Assembly: GCF_000720325.1 (NCBI RefSeq) | Contig: NZ_JOJM01000003.1 | Coordinates: 186,001-250,000 of the forward strand | From: Streptomyces sp. NRRL B-1347 | GTDB lineage: Bacteria > Actinomycetota > Actinomycetes > Streptomycetales > Streptomycetaceae | Length of the DNA stretch: 64,000 nt | Direction: 5' to 3' | In this document: positions 10,085 through 18,697 of the stretch, one piece after another | Layout of the letters: every line of letters starts with the position of its first letter | How positions within the stretch are numbered: the first letter of the stretch is position 1 | Position numbers and translations under genes: made by a program | Notes under the pieces: model-generated | Database searches by the model: none | Seen by the model: only the letters and a program-made list of their open reading frames with translations | Told to the model about the DNA's origin: nothing

Positions 10085-10930
10085 CATGCGCTGCGTGCCG
10101 ATCACCGAGAGCAGCCGCAGGGCCTCCTCCGACGGCGAGCCGGGCTCGGCGCTGTAGACGAGCACCCGCTGGTCCCGGTCGCTGAGGTCCAGGACGTCAC
10201 CGCGGACCGGGACCGGACCGACGAGGGGATGCGCGAAGGCCCCGCAGAACGCGGGCCGGTCCGCCACGTCGTGCGAGGCCCAGACCCGGGCGAACTCCGC
10301 GCTGCCCGCGAGGAGTTCCCCGACCAGGGCCGACACCTCCGCGTCAGCGGGGTAGCGGGCCGCGGCGGCGCGCAGCTGCCGGGCCGCGGTCCCCGCGAAG
10401 TCGTCCGCGTCCGAGATGCCGTACAGCCGCCGGCCGTCCCGGTGCGGACCGAGGTAGGCGCGCCGCACGAGGTTGCGGTCGCGGCGCGGGAGCGCGGAGA
10501 AGTCCTCCATCAGCGCGGCCGCGAGGTCGTTCCAGGCGAGGACCTCGTACGTCGCGGAGAGCACGACCGCCGCGGCGTCCGGCATCCGCCGCAGCAGGTC
10601 GACGATGCTCGGCCGCACCTCACGCGAGGGGCCCGGCGGCTGCTCCGGCGGCGCCCCCGCGAGCCGCAGGAGGTGATCGCGCTCGGCGTCCGTCAGCCGC
10701 AGCGCGCGGGTGAGCTGCGCGAGCACCTCACGCGACGGATGCGGGGCGCGGGCCTGCTCAAGGCGCGCGTAGTACTCGGCCGAGATGAACGCAAGCTGCG
10801 CCACCTCCTCGCGGCGCAGCCCCGGGGTGCGGCGGCGCGGCCCCGCGGGCAGCCCCACGTCGGCGGGGGTGATGCGCTCCCGCCTGCTGCGCAGGAAGTC
10901 GCCGAGCTCTCGTCGTTCACGTTGATCCAC
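10070..10930 (-). CDS. XRE regulator with MmyB-like ligand domain
   Basis: The 286-residue protein has an N-terminal helix-turn-helix (residues about 5-75; ELGDFLRSRRERI, PGLRREEVAQLAFISAEYYARLEQ) and a C-terminal MmyB-like PAS-type domain (WNDLAAALMEDF, then LVGELLAGSAEFARVWASHDV) that in this family can bind fatty-acid-type ligands. The GTG start VDQRERREL fits family length; an ATG 11 codons upstream would lie inside the palindrome. It is divergent from the SDR gene, the usual pattern for this class of regulator and its target. Confidence 0.85.
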   Translation of the reverse strand: MDQRERRELGDFLRSRRERITPADVGLPAGPRRRTPGLRREEVAQLAFISAEYYARLEQARAPHPSREVLAQLTRALRLTDAERDHLLRLAGAPPEQPPGPSREVRPSIVDLLRRMPDAAAVVLSATYEVLAWNDLAAALMEDFSALPRRDRNLVRRAYLGPHRDGRRLYGISDADDFAGTAARQLRAAAARYPADAEVSALVGELLAGSAEFARVWASHDVADRPAFCGAFAHPLVGPVPVRGDVLDLSDRDQRVLVYSAEPGSPSEEALRLLSVIGTQRMGVPG

Positions 10931-10944
10931 ACGTCCAGTGTGGA
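10926..10944. promoter_or_regulatory. Short inverted repeat over the XRE start codon
   Basis: TCCACAC-GTCCA-GTGTGGA covers the GTG start region of the XRE gene. It could be a second, autoregulatory site or an RNA hairpin. Confidence 0.3.
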
Positions 10945-10957
10945 CGGACGTCGAGGT

Positions 10958-10990
10958 GCGCATCCAGGCACTGGCAGTGCCTGGATGCGC
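10958..10990. promoter_or_regulatory. 33-bp perfect palindromic operator
   Basis: Two 16-bp arms (GCGCATCCAGGCACTG and its exact complement) flank one central G in the spacer between the divergent XRE and SDR genes. A palindrome this long and perfect at a regulator/target junction is a strong operator candidate for the MmyB-type regulator. The binding itself is inferred. Confidence 0.65.
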
Positions 10991-11017
10991 GGGGCGGCCG
11001 GGCCCAGGCTCGTCGGC

Positions 11018-11803
11018 ATGAACAACACACCGACCACTTCCACCACCGGCCTGCTCACCGACAAGGTCGCCTTCGTCACCGGCGCCGGTCGCGGCATCGG
11101 CGCCGCGGCCGCCCGCCTCTTCGCCCGTGAGGGCGCCCGCGTGCTCCTCGCGGCCCGTACGGAGACCGAGCTCAAGGCCGTGACCGAGGAGATCCGGGCG
11201 GCCGGAGGCACCGCGGAGCACGTGGTGTGCGACCTGGCGGACCCCGCGAGCGTCCGCGCCGCCGTCGACCGGTGCGTGGAGCTGTACGGCAGGCTCGACG
11301 CGGCCTTCAACAACGGGGCGGCGGGTCAGCGGCCCGGCCCGATGGAGCAGCTCCCGGAGGCCGACTTCGACCAGGTCTGCGCCGTGAACCTCAAGGGCCC
11401 GTGGGTGGCCATGAACGCCGAGATCGCCGCCATCCGCGCCACCGCGGGGCGCGGCGCCATCGTCAACACCTCCAGCGTCGGCAGCCTGATGGCCAACCCG
11501 GAGCTGCCGGTGTACGGGGCGACGAAGGGGGCCCTCAACAGCCTCACCGCGTCGGCGGCCGCCACGTACGGGCCCGAGGGCATCCGCGTCAACGCCATCG
11601 CGCCCGGCACCACGCTCACCGAGATGCTCCTGGAGTGGGAGGCGCAGTCCCCCGGCACGATCGAGCAGCTCAACTCCCTGACCCCGCTGCGCCGCGGCGC
11701 CGATCCGCACGAGGTCGCCGAGGCCGCCGCCTGGCTCCTCAGCGACCGCTCCTCCTACGTCACCGGCACGGTCCTGCGGGTGGACGGCGGCATGCGGGCC
11801 TGA
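11018..11803 (+). CDS. Short-chain dehydrogenase/reductase (classical SDR)
   Basis: The 261-residue protein has the NAD(P) motif TGAGRGIG (about 22-29), NTSS with the catalytic Ser (about 150), YGATK with Tyr and Lys (about 165-169), and the C-terminal VTGTVLRVDGG typical of classical SDRs. An Arg follows the glycine motif (LLAARTETEL), which suggests NADPH preference. The ATG lies 28 bp from the palindrome and faces the MmyB-type regulator, which probably represses it. The substrate is not deducible. Confidence 0.85.
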   Translation: MNNTPTTSTTGLLTDKVAFVTGAGRGIGAAAARLFAREGARVLLAARTETELKAVTEEIRAAGGTAEHVVCDLADPASVRAAVDRCVELYGRLDAAFNNGAAGQRPGPMEQLPEADFDQVCAVNLKGPWVAMNAEIAAIRATAGRGAIVNTSSVGSLMANPELPVYGATKGALNSLTASAAATYGPEGIRVNAIAPGTTLTEMLLEWEAQSPGTIEQLNSLTPLRRGADPHEVAEAAAWLLSDRSSYVTGTVLRVDGGMRA

Positions 11804-11836
11804 GCCGCCGCCCGCCCGGGCCGACCGGTCGCGGTC

Positions 11837-13270
11837 CTACGCCGCCCGCTGACCGGAGTGGTCGCGCTTGCCGCGCCGGTAGGCGATCTCGCCCAGCAGG
11901 ACGTCGAGCGCCAGGAACGCGGCCAGCGGGATGCCGAGCAGCGGCACGAAGTAGCCGAGCACGGCGATCCCCGCCATCAACGGGACCAGGACGTACGCCG
12001 GGACGTGCTGCCAGGCGCCGCGCGGCAGCGGGCGGCCGAACGCGCCGCCGCTGCCGCGCAGCCACCACATCCGGTAGCCCCACACGATCAGCAGGACCAG
12101 GGCGAGCGCGAGGGCGCCGAGCAGGATCTGGTTCGCGAGGCCGAAGAGGGTGCCGGAGTGCGCGTCGATGCCCCAGCGGGTCAGCTTGGCGAGGACCGGG
12201 AAGTCGTCGAACCGCAGGACGTCGGTGACCTCGCCGGTACGGGGGTCGATCGCGGCGGAGTCCGCCTTGCCGGGCCAGGTGCGCTCGATCTGCTTGACGA
12301 CGTACGCGGAGGAGTCGTCGGCGGGCGGGACGATCTCCACCGGGTTCGTGAGGCCCTTGGCGCGGGCCGCCGTGAGGACGGCGTCGAGGCCGATGTCGTC
12401 CGCGCCGCCCGACCCGCCGGTTCCGCCGGAGCCGCCGCCGTGTCCGGCGTGCTCCCCGGCCCCGGCTCCGGCCGCGCTCGCCGACACCGTGGGCGTCGTC
12501 TGGCCGAGGGCCTCACGCAGGTCGCCGATGCTCTCACCCGCGTACGTCGACCAGGTCAGGCCCGTGGCGGAGAGGAAGAAGAGGCCGCCGGCCGCCCACA
12601 CGCCCATCGAGCCGTGCAGCGACAGCAGGCGCCGACGGCCGGTCGTGCCGCGCAGCTTGCGCCGGGCCCTGCGGCGCGCGAACCACAGCACGAGGCCGCC
12701 GCCCGCGATCACCCACAGCCAGCTCGCGGCGAGTTCGCTGTACAGACGGCCCGACTCGCCCAGCCGCAGATCGCGGTGGAGCCCGGAGATCCAGGTGCGC
12801 AGGGGCAGCGCGCCGTCGGAGCCGTAGCTCTCCTCGGCGCCGCGCACCTCGCCGTTGTACGGGTTCACGAAGACGGCGAGGGTGCGGTCCTCGGCGACGC
12901 CCGGCACCCCGGAGAGCAGCACGCGGGTCGTCGCACCGTCCTCAGCCGACGGGCGCACCGCGGCGACCGTCCCCTCGGGGTGGGCCTTGCGGGCCGCGGC
13001 GACCTGCCGCTCGATCGGCAGCTCCCGGTCCCCCACGGGCACCGTCAGCTGGTCGGCGTACACGACCTTCTCCGCCGTGTACGAGGCCGCGTACAGGAAG
13101 CCCGTCGCGGCGGCGACGAGCAGGAAGGGGGCGATGAGCACCCCGGCGTAGAAGTGCAGCCGCAGCACCAGCGGGCGCAGCGAGGACCAGGCGGACCGCC
13201 GGGCGGCGGGCTCCGCCGCGGCGGCGGGCCGCCCGTCGGGCGGGGCGGGGGCAGGGGGTGCGGCGGACAT
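11837..13270 (-). CDS. PepSY-associated membrane protein
   Basis: The 477-residue protein has four main membrane helices: about 35-60, 185-205, 225-250 and 375-400, plus a C-terminal pair. It has PepSY domains on the outer face (NPYNGEVRGAEESYG and IDPRTGEVTDVLRFDDFP) and a Gly/His-rich insert (EHAGHGGGSGGTGGSGG). This is the PepSY_TM family, some members of which act as ferric reductases or heme-associated proteins; conserved His residues sit in LHFYAG, GLHRDLRLG, LHGSMG and IDAHSG. AGGAGA precedes the ATG. No iron-regulator box was recognised upstream. Confidence 0.8.
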   Translation of the reverse strand: MSAAPPAPAPPDGRPAAAAEPAARRSAWSSLRPLVLRLHFYAGVLIAPFLLVAAATGFLYAASYTAEKVVYADQLTVPVGDRELPIERQVAAARKAHPEGTVAAVRPSAEDGATTRVLLSGVPGVAEDRTLAVFVNPYNGEVRGAEESYGSDGALPLRTWISGLHRDLRLGESGRLYSELAASWLWVIAGGGLVLWFARRRARRKLRGTTGRRRLLSLHGSMGVWAAGGLFFLSATGLTWSTYAGESIGDLREALGQTTPTVSASAAGAGAGEHAGHGGGSGGTGGSGGADDIGLDAVLTAARAKGLTNPVEIVPPADDSSAYVVKQIERTWPGKADSAAIDPRTGEVTDVLRFDDFPVLAKLTRWGIDAHSGTLFGLANQILLGALALALVLLIVWGYRMWWLRGSGGAFGRPLPRGAWQHVPAYVLVPLMAGIAVLGYFVPLLGIPLAAFLALDVLLGEIAYRRGKRDHSGQRAA

Positions 13271-13576
13271 GTCGTGCTCTCCTGGTGCCGGTCAGTGGTA
13301 CGTGGTGCTCCGGTGGTGACCGGACCGGTCCATGGGTCGAGCGCGGCGATGAGCGAGTTCCCGAATGCCTATGTGATCTATGACACTCACATGGAGGTCC
13401 TGCGGTACGACAACACCGCACGTCATCGGCACGCGCGGGTGACATGCCTTTCCCCCTTCCGCGGCACCGGGGCGCACCCATACCCTTGCTGACCTCAGAC
13501 GCGACCGCCTGGACGCCCCCGCGAAATGAAGCGGCTTGTGAACAGGGGTAGTTCGCAGGGTGAAATCCACGCGACG
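13271..13576. other. Intergenic region with a possible 47-codon ORF
   Basis: The 306-bp spacer between PepSY and the DUF5519-like gene is less GC-rich than its surroundings. A 47-residue reading frame at 13349-13492 (MSEFPNAYVIYDTH...) has no ribosome binding site and is doubtful. ATGTGA-N10-TCACAT (13371-13392) is an inverted repeat that could bind a regulator of either flanking gene. Confidence 0.3.
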
Positions 13577-14113
13577 ATGGGGCGCATGACGGCGGCGCAA
13601 CGTGCCATGACCCAGTTGGAGTCATGGCCGAACCTCGTGAGCGGCTCTCCCCGATGCGCGGTGGGGCGCTGTTTCGGCACACCGGGCCCACCCGGTACGG
13701 CGGGCTACGAACTGGTCCACTTCCACTCCGACGACGCCGCGGACGTGTGCCTCACGCGCGCGGCCGTCGACCGGCTGCGGCCGCAGCTGGCGCACAGCTC
13801 GGCGATCCGGGTGCGGCCGGGGGCGTCGTGGATCACGGTGCTGCTCGACTGCGACATGGACGTCGCGCTCCTGCTCACCCTCGTCAGCGTCGGCCTCAAG
13901 GCGCACGACGACGCGCTCGCGCTGATCCGTGGCGAGGCGCAGCAGGGCCGGCCGGCCGACTGCCCCTCTCCTCCGTGCGACTGGGAGGCCCGGGACAGGA
14001 CCGTGGCCCGCGCCGCACCCACGGCGGCGGCGCCGCCGCAGGCCGCGACGGGCCGCCGCGGCCTGCGGGCGACGTGGAAGGCGTTCGGGCGGCTCATCCC
14101 GCACGGGCACTGA
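13577..14113 (+). CDS. DUF5519 / luciferase-domain-like protein
   Basis: The 178-residue protein holds the pattern of the DUF5519 'luciferase domain' family: TQLESWPNLV, ELVHFHSDDAADVCLTRAAVDRL, and SWITVLLDCDMDVALLLTLVSVGLKAH. These are small alpha/beta proteins of unknown biochemistry; the name is historical and does not imply light emission. The first ATG at 13577 is used; the second at 13586 is equally possible and neither has a good ribosome binding site. The C-terminal third (Ala/Pro-rich, then GRRGLRATWKAFGRLIPHGH) is extra to the domain. Confidence 0.6.
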   Translation: MGRMTAAQRAMTQLESWPNLVSGSPRCAVGRCFGTPGPPGTAGYELVHFHSDDAADVCLTRAAVDRLRPQLAHSSAIRVRPGASWITVLLDCDMDVALLLTLVSVGLKAHDDALALIRGEAQQGRPADCPSPPCDWEARDRTVARAAPTAAAPPQAATGRRGLRATWKAFGRLIPHGH

Positions 14114-14155
14114 GCCGCACGGGAATTGACCCGCCAGGCACCGCCCCGCGTGTCG

Positions 14156-14722
14156 CTACGCGTTCTCCTTCTCCGCTCGCCACACGGACGCGAGGACCGA
14201 CCAGATCTCTTCGTCGTGCCGCACGCCCCGGTACAGGTAGCTCTCCTTGAGCACGCCGTCGCGCGTCATGCCGAGCCGCTTCGCCACGGCGATGCTCGGC
14301 GCGTTGCCCGCCGAGACCCACCACTCCACGCGGTGGATGCCGCGCTCCTCCACGGCCCAGTCGATGAGGGCGCGTGCCGCGCGGGTCACCAGGCCCCGGC
14401 CCGCCGCCTCCGGCTCCAGCCAGCAGCCCGCCTCCGCGGTGCCCTGCACGACGTCCATCCGGCGCAGGATGACGGCGCCGACGAGCCTGCCGTCCCAGTG
14501 GATGCCGCAGATCCGCCCGGCGTCGGCGGCGGCCTTGTCCGCGTACGCCTGGAGGTAGGCCCGGCTCGACGCCAGGTCGGTGATGATGTCCGGCAGGCCG
14601 TTGTGCCGCCCGATGAACTCCCGCCCCCGGTCCACGTGGGCCAGGAACTCCTCGGCCTGCCACGGCTCCAGCGGCCGCAGCTCCGCACCGTCGTCACCCA
14701 GGGATATCGCGTACATCGTCAC
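14156..14722 (-). CDS. GNAT acetyltransferase (RimJ/RimL-like)
   Basis: The 188-residue protein belongs to the N-acetyltransferase branch that modifies alpha-amino groups or small amines. It has the acetyl-CoA segment GCWLEPEAAGRGLVTRAARALIDWA and the following strand/helix HRVEWWVSAGNAPSIAVAKRLGMTRDG. The GTG at 14722 is favoured because AGGAG lies six bases before it; the ATG two codons later is the alternative. It is followed on the same strand, after a gap, by nothing related. The acceptor is unknown. Confidence 0.8.
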   Translation of the reverse strand: MTMYAISLGDDGAELRPLEPWQAEEFLAHVDRGREFIGRHNGLPDIITDLASSRAYLQAYADKAAADAGRICGIHWDGRLVGAVILRRMDVVQGTAEAGCWLEPEAAGRGLVTRAARALIDWAVEERGIHRVEWWVSAGNAPSIAVAKRLGMTRDGVLKESYLYRGVRHDEEIWSVLASVWRAEKENA

Positions 14723-14813
14723 CTTCTGCTCCTAGGACCGCACACAGCGCGGGGATCTTCTCACGACCGCCGCGACTGCCACGACGGGCCGCGACCGCTC
14801 GCGAACGCGCGGT

Positions 14814-16082
14814 CTAGCCGCGCGACTCGGCAAGTGCCGGTGTCGTTGCCGTTGCCGTTGCCGGTGCCGTGAGGAGCGCGAGGTCCACCGCGTCCGCCAT
14901 GACCCGGTAGCCCGCGTCGTTGACGTGGAGGCCGTCGCCGCTGTCCAGGTCCGGGTGGATGCGCTCCGGGTCCCGCGGGTCGGCGACGGCGGCCGCGGTG
15001 TCGGCGTAGCCGTCGAAGGGGCTGTCCGCGCCGCGAATCCAGGCGTTGACCTGGTGGGCGACGGCCTGGCCCGCCGGGCTGTCGTAGCCGTCGAAGATCG
15101 TGCCCTTGTAGGGGCCGATGGTGGTGGCGATCGCGGTGAGCCCGGCCGCGTGCAGCCGGTCGGCGAGGGTCGTCAGGCCCGCGATGAGCTCGTCGGCGGA
15201 GGGCGGGGCCGCGGGCTCGGGGTAGGCCAGCTGACCCGGCGTGCCGAGGTCGTTCACGCCGAGGTGGACCAGGACGCGGGTGACGCCGGGCACGGAGAGC
15301 ACGTCGCGCTCAAGGCGGTTCAGGGCGCTGTCGCCGACCTCGTCGGTGAGCAGGCGGTTGGCGGACAGGCCCTGGTTGACCACCCAGCCCGCGCCTTCGG
15401 GAAGGCGCGCGTTGAGCAGGTCGGGGAGGCGGCGGTCGGTGTCGGGCGTGCTGCCGAAGCCCTCGAACCAGGAGTCGCCGAACGCCACGGTGACGGGCGT
15501 CCCGGCCGGGGCGAGGACGTCGGCGCCGGTGACGTAGTGCCGGGTCACGAGGAGTTCCAGGCCGTCGGCGCTGTCGAGCGACGCGGTGGTCAGGGCGTTC
15601 CCGGGGACGGCGTAGCCGGTGGTGTTGGGCACGGCCGCGTAGGTGCTCAGGCCGGTCTCCTCGGGCAGGTACAGGCTCAGCGCCCACTCCTCGCCCGCGT
15701 GCACCGGGCGCTCGACGGCGTCGCTGACGACCTCCGCGCCGGGCTCGACGACGACCTCGGCGGCGCCGTCGAACAGCACGGGGGTGTCCGTCGCGGTGTC
15801 GACGGCGCTGTGCCGGGTGCGCCGCGCCAGGCGGGCGCCCGCGATGCGCAGGGGGGTCTTGCCGTACTGGTTGCTCAGCCGGATGCGCAGGGCGCTGCCG
15901 CCGCCGGCGAGCCGGATGACCTGACGGACGGTCCGGTCGGTGAAGCCACGGCGCTCGAAGAGCTCGATGGACTCGTAGGGGCTGAGGACCGCGGAGCGGA
16001 AGGCCGCGGTCCAGGCCGTCTGCGAGGCGTGCGGGTGCGAGGTGGAGCGGGAGGTCTTCGGAGCCGGTGTCGCTGTGTTCAT
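14814..16082 (-). CDS. SGNH/GDSL-family hydrolase
   Basis: The 422-residue protein has a beta-rich N-terminal part (about 1-190) and a C-terminal SGNH hydrolase domain. It shows the GDS block (TVAFGDSWFEGFGS), the Gly/Asn blocks (NQGLSANRLLTD, HLGVNDLG) and the C-terminal DxxH block (SGDGLHVNDAGYRVMADAV). Two-domain SGNH esterases of this layout act on acylated carbohydrates or lipids. No signal peptide is evident with the chosen ATG. The upstream continuation of the frame (MAGWLPLAGNF...) contains many prolines and no ribosome site and is not included. Confidence 0.8.
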   Translation of the reverse strand: MNTATPAPKTSRSTSHPHASQTAWTAAFRSAVLSPYESIELFERRGFTDRTVRQVIRLAGGGSALRIRLSNQYGKTPLRIAGARLARRTRHSAVDTATDTPVLFDGAAEVVVEPGAEVVSDAVERPVHAGEEWALSLYLPEETGLSTYAAVPNTTGYAVPGNALTTASLDSADGLELLVTRHYVTGADVLAPAGTPVTVAFGDSWFEGFGSTPDTDRRLPDLLNARLPEGAGWVVNQGLSANRLLTDEVGDSALNRLERDVLSVPGVTRVLVHLGVNDLGTPGQLAYPEPAAPPSADELIAGLTTLADRLHAAGLTAIATTIGPYKGTIFDGYDSPAGQAVAHQVNAWIRGADSPFDGYADTAAAVADPRDPERIHPDLDSGDGLHVNDAGYRVMADAVDLALLTAPATATATTPALAESRG

Positions 16083-16292
16083 GATCGACTGAACCGGAAG
16101 AGGCGAGGGGAAATTTCCAGCCAGGGGAAGCCAACCAGCCAAGGGAAGTTAAAACGTCCTCCACACAACCCGTTCGTATGATCGTCAGTGACTCCTTGAT
16201 CCGTTCGGCTGTTGGGTACGACGAGAGGGCCGGAACAGCCGGTCCGCCAGGCCGGGTGGGTCCCACCGGCCAGCTGAGGCAAGGAGCAGGTT

Positions 16293-16517
16293 GTGAACGG
16301 CAGTCGGGTGAGGAAGCTGTCCCGCTGGGCGCTGGTGGCCGCGGTGGCCGTCGGACCGGTCGTCATGTCGGCCGGCGTGGCACACGCCGACGAGACGCAC
16401 CGCGACTCGCACAACGCGCCGGTGGTGGCGCTGATCAACACCGGCCAGATCGACGACCCGATGGAGGACGTCCTGGAGCACACCCTGAACTTCGGGGACG
16501 GCTACAAGTGGGACTGA
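16293..16517 (+). CDS. Small secreted peptide, unknown
   Basis: The 74-codon gene starts at GTG with AAGGAG six bases upstream. It encodes a signal peptide (RVRKLSRW, hydrophobic core, cleavage after AHA) and a mature peptide of about 42 residues, acidic and Cys-free, ending EHTLNFGDGYKWD. Small secreted acidic peptides of this kind are common in Streptomyces and mostly uncharacterised. A hairpin at 16597-16624 lies downstream. Its 3' end overlaps the end of the convergent EamA gene by 16 bases. Confidence 0.65.
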   Translation: MNGSRVRKLSRWALVAAVAVGPVVMSAGVAHADETHRDSHNAPVVALINTGQIDDPMEDVLEHTLNFGDGYKWD

Positions 16518-17581
16518 CGTCTCTCCCCCGACGTCTCTCCCCACTGACACCTCGCACCAACTGACGCTTCGCGCTGGGTGACGCGCCGCGCGTCTGGGCC
16601 GGACGGCACGGAAGCCGTCCGGCCTTCGCGTTCTCGGGCGGCCCCGGTGCCCCGTTCTCCGGAGGTGCCCGTCGAGGCGGTGGTCCTGTGGGCCCGCTCC
16701 ACGGCCTGCCCCCAGTACGTGCCCCCGACCATCAGCGCCGCGCCCAGGGCGGCGAACACCGTGAAGCGCTCCCCGCCGAGGCCGATGCCGACCCCGACGG
16801 CCCACACCGGCTCGGTGCCAAGGAGCAGGCTGGCCCGGCTCGCCGAACTGCGCTGCACCGCCCAGGTCTGCGCGAGGAAGGCGAACACGCTGCAGAACAG
16901 GGCGAGATACACCAGCTGCCCCCACACGGCGGCGTCCGCCGAGCCCAGCGTCGGCAGGCCGCTCGCGGCGGGCACCGCGAACACCGCGGAGCCGACGACG
17001 GTCTGGACGGTGGTGAGGTGCAGCGGCCGCACCGCGCGGCCCGCCGTGAGACGCCCCACGAGGGCCACGTGCGCCGCCCGCACCAGCGCGGCCGCCAGCA
17101 TCAGCAGATCGCCGCCGCGCAGCCCGTGGAAGCCACTGCCGGACATCAGCAGCGCCACGGCCACCAGGCACACACCGGCCGCGGCGAAGAAGCGCGGCGG
17201 CAGCCGCCCCGCGCCGGACGGGCGGTCGAGGAGCGGCGTGAGCACGATGGTGAGGCTGATGATCAGGCCCGCGTTGGCGGCGCTCGTGTGCGCGACGCCG
17301 TACGTCTCCAGGACCAGGACGGCCGCCTGGGTGAGCCCGAGGAGCCCGCCCGCCGTCAGCTCGTCCCGGGTGAAGCGCCGGTCCCGGCGCCGCAGGGTGA
17401 CCAGCGGGAGGCAGACGGCCGCCGACAGCACGTACCGCGCGCACAGCACCACCATGACGGGCAGCACGTCGACGGCCGTCTTCGCGGCCAGATAGCTGGA
17501 GCCCCACACGACGGCGACGAGCAGCAGGACGGCGTCGGCGCGGCGGGCCGGGAAACCAAGGTTCGGGGACACCCCGCTCAC
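16502..17581 (-). CDS. EamA/DMT-family transporter
   Basis: The 359-residue protein has ten hydrophobic segments in two EamA repeats (VLLLVAVVWGSSYLAAKTAV and LLMLAAALVRAAHVALV...), typical of drug/metabolite exporters. The last 60 residues (after VERAHRTTAS) are polar, unlike the family, and the reading frame there runs through a terminator-like hairpin into the end of the neighbouring gene. The stop may therefore have moved and the tail may be non-functional. The GTG start (SGVSPNLGFPARR) faces the LysR gene 84 bp away, so the LysR protein probably controls it. Confidence 0.8.
   Translation of the reverse strand: MSGVSPNLGFPARRADAVLLLVAVVWGSSYLAAKTAVDVLPVMVVLCARYVLSAAVCLPLVTLRRRDRRFTRDELTAGGLLGLTQAAVLVLETYGVAHTSAANAGLIISLTIVLTPLLDRPSGAGRLPPRFFAAAGVCLVAVALLMSGSGFHGLRGGDLLMLAAALVRAAHVALVGRLTAGRAVRPLHLTTVQTVVGSAVFAVPAASGLPTLGSADAAVWGQLVYLALFCSVFAFLAQTWAVQRSSASRASLLLGTEPVWAVGVGIGLGGERFTVFAALGAALMVGGTYWGQAVERAHRTTASTGTSGERGTGAAREREGRTASVPSGPDARRVTQREASVGARCQWGETSGERRQSHL
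16597..16624. terminator. Hairpin terminator inside the EamA gene tail
   Basis: GGCCGGACGGC-N6-GCCGTCCGGCC is an 11-bp perfect stem. It would terminate the rightward small-peptide transcript, yet it lies within the final codons of the leftward EamA frame. Confidence 0.6.
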
Positions 17582-17642
17582 GCTGCCCGCTCATGATGTT
17601 GAAGCCAAGAGCGTGCTTCTTCAATGACAGTGAAGTATCGCT

Positions 17643-17661
17643 ACATCGTTCTCTACGATGT
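17643..17661. promoter_or_regulatory. Inverted repeat at LysR/EamA junction
   Basis: ACATCGT-TCTCT-ACGATGT is a perfect 7-bp dyad ending five bases before the LysR start codon. Its place and size fit a LysR autoregulatory operator. A second dyad, TTGAAG...CTTCAA, lies at about 17600-17625. Confidence 0.5.
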
Positions 17662-17665
17662 GCCG

Positions 17666-18628
17666 ATGAACGAGCGGCAGCTACGGATCCTGCGGGAACT
17701 CGGCGAACTGGGCAGTGTCACCGCGGCCGCCGAGGCGCTCCTCATGACGCCGTCGGCGGTGTCCCAGCAGCTGCGGCTGCTCCAGCGGGCGATCCCCGTG
17801 CCCCTCACGGAGCGCGACGGGCGCCGACTCGTCCTCACCGACGCCGGGCAGGCGCTCGCCGACGCCGCGGTCGGCGTGGAGAGCGCGCTCGCCCACGCCC
17901 GGCACACCATCGACGCGTTCCTCAACGAGCCGGACGGGCCGGTGTCCGTGGCCGCCTTCCACAGCGCGGCCGGGGCGTTCTTCCCGCTGCTGCTCCGCGC
18001 GCTCGCGGGGCCCGGACACCCCCGGCTCGCCCTCGCCGACGAGGACGTGGCACAGGACCGCTTCCCGCTGCTCACCCGGGACTACGACCTCGTGCTCGCC
18101 CACCGCCTGGCCCCGGCGCCGCCGTGGCCGCGCTCGGTCACCGTCACCACGCTGCTGCGCGAACCCCTGGACGTGGCCCTGCCGGTGGACCATCCGCTCG
18201 CCGCCAAGCGCCGTCTGACCCCGCACGACGTGGCCGACCAGCCGTGGATCACGGTGCACGACGGCTTCCCGCTGCTCGCCACCATCGACGCCATCGCGAC
18301 CGCCGCGAACCGGCGGCTCGACATCGTGCACCGCGTCAACGAGTTCACGGTGGTCGCCGAGGCCGTCGCCGCGGGCGGCGGCCTGGCCCTGATGCCCCGC
18401 TGGACCACGCGCCCGCACCCGGCCCTCACCCTCCGGCCGCTCAGCGGCGTCCACGCCCGGCGCCACATCGACGTGCTCCACCGGCCCGAACGCGCGGCGC
18501 GCGGCGCCGTCCGCACGGTGCTCGCCGCGCTGCGCCGCGCCGCCGCGACCGTCCGGGACCGCGACGCCTCGCGGGCTGCCCACACGGGCCAGCGGCACGG
18601 CCCGGCAGAGGCGAGCGAATCCCCGTAA
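17666..18628 (+). CDS. LysR-family transcriptional regulator
   Basis: The 320-residue protein has a LysR helix-turn-helix (residues 1-60: LRILRELGELGSVTAAAEALLMTPSAVSQQLRLLQ) and a periplasmic-binding-like effector domain (about 90-300). ATG 17666 is chosen as the family start; the open frame begins 14 codons earlier within the dyad. It is divergent from the EamA exporter, an arrangement in which LysR proteins commonly activate the exporter in response to its substrate. The C-terminal 30 residues are polar and probably disordered. Confidence 0.85.
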   Translation: MNERQLRILRELGELGSVTAAAEALLMTPSAVSQQLRLLQRAIPVPLTERDGRRLVLTDAGQALADAAVGVESALAHARHTIDAFLNEPDGPVSVAAFHSAAGAFFPLLLRALAGPGHPRLALADEDVAQDRFPLLTRDYDLVLAHRLAPAPPWPRSVTVTTLLREPLDVALPVDHPLAAKRRLTPHDVADQPWITVHDGFPLLATIDAIATAANRRLDIVHRVNEFTVVAEAVAAGGGLALMPRWTTRPHPALTLRPLSGVHARRHIDVLHRPERAARGAVRTVLAALRRAAATVRDRDASRAAHTGQRHGPAEASESP

Positions 18629-18697
18629 GCAGCACGATCTTGGCTGATATACGCTGCCGCTACTTTCATGGTGGCAATCCCGGGGGGGAACTTTTCC

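Noticed and set aside
13371..13392. TGTGA...TCACA resembling a CRP site
   Set aside because: The spacer is 10 bases rather than the 6 of CRP-type sites, so only an unspecified dyad is claimed.
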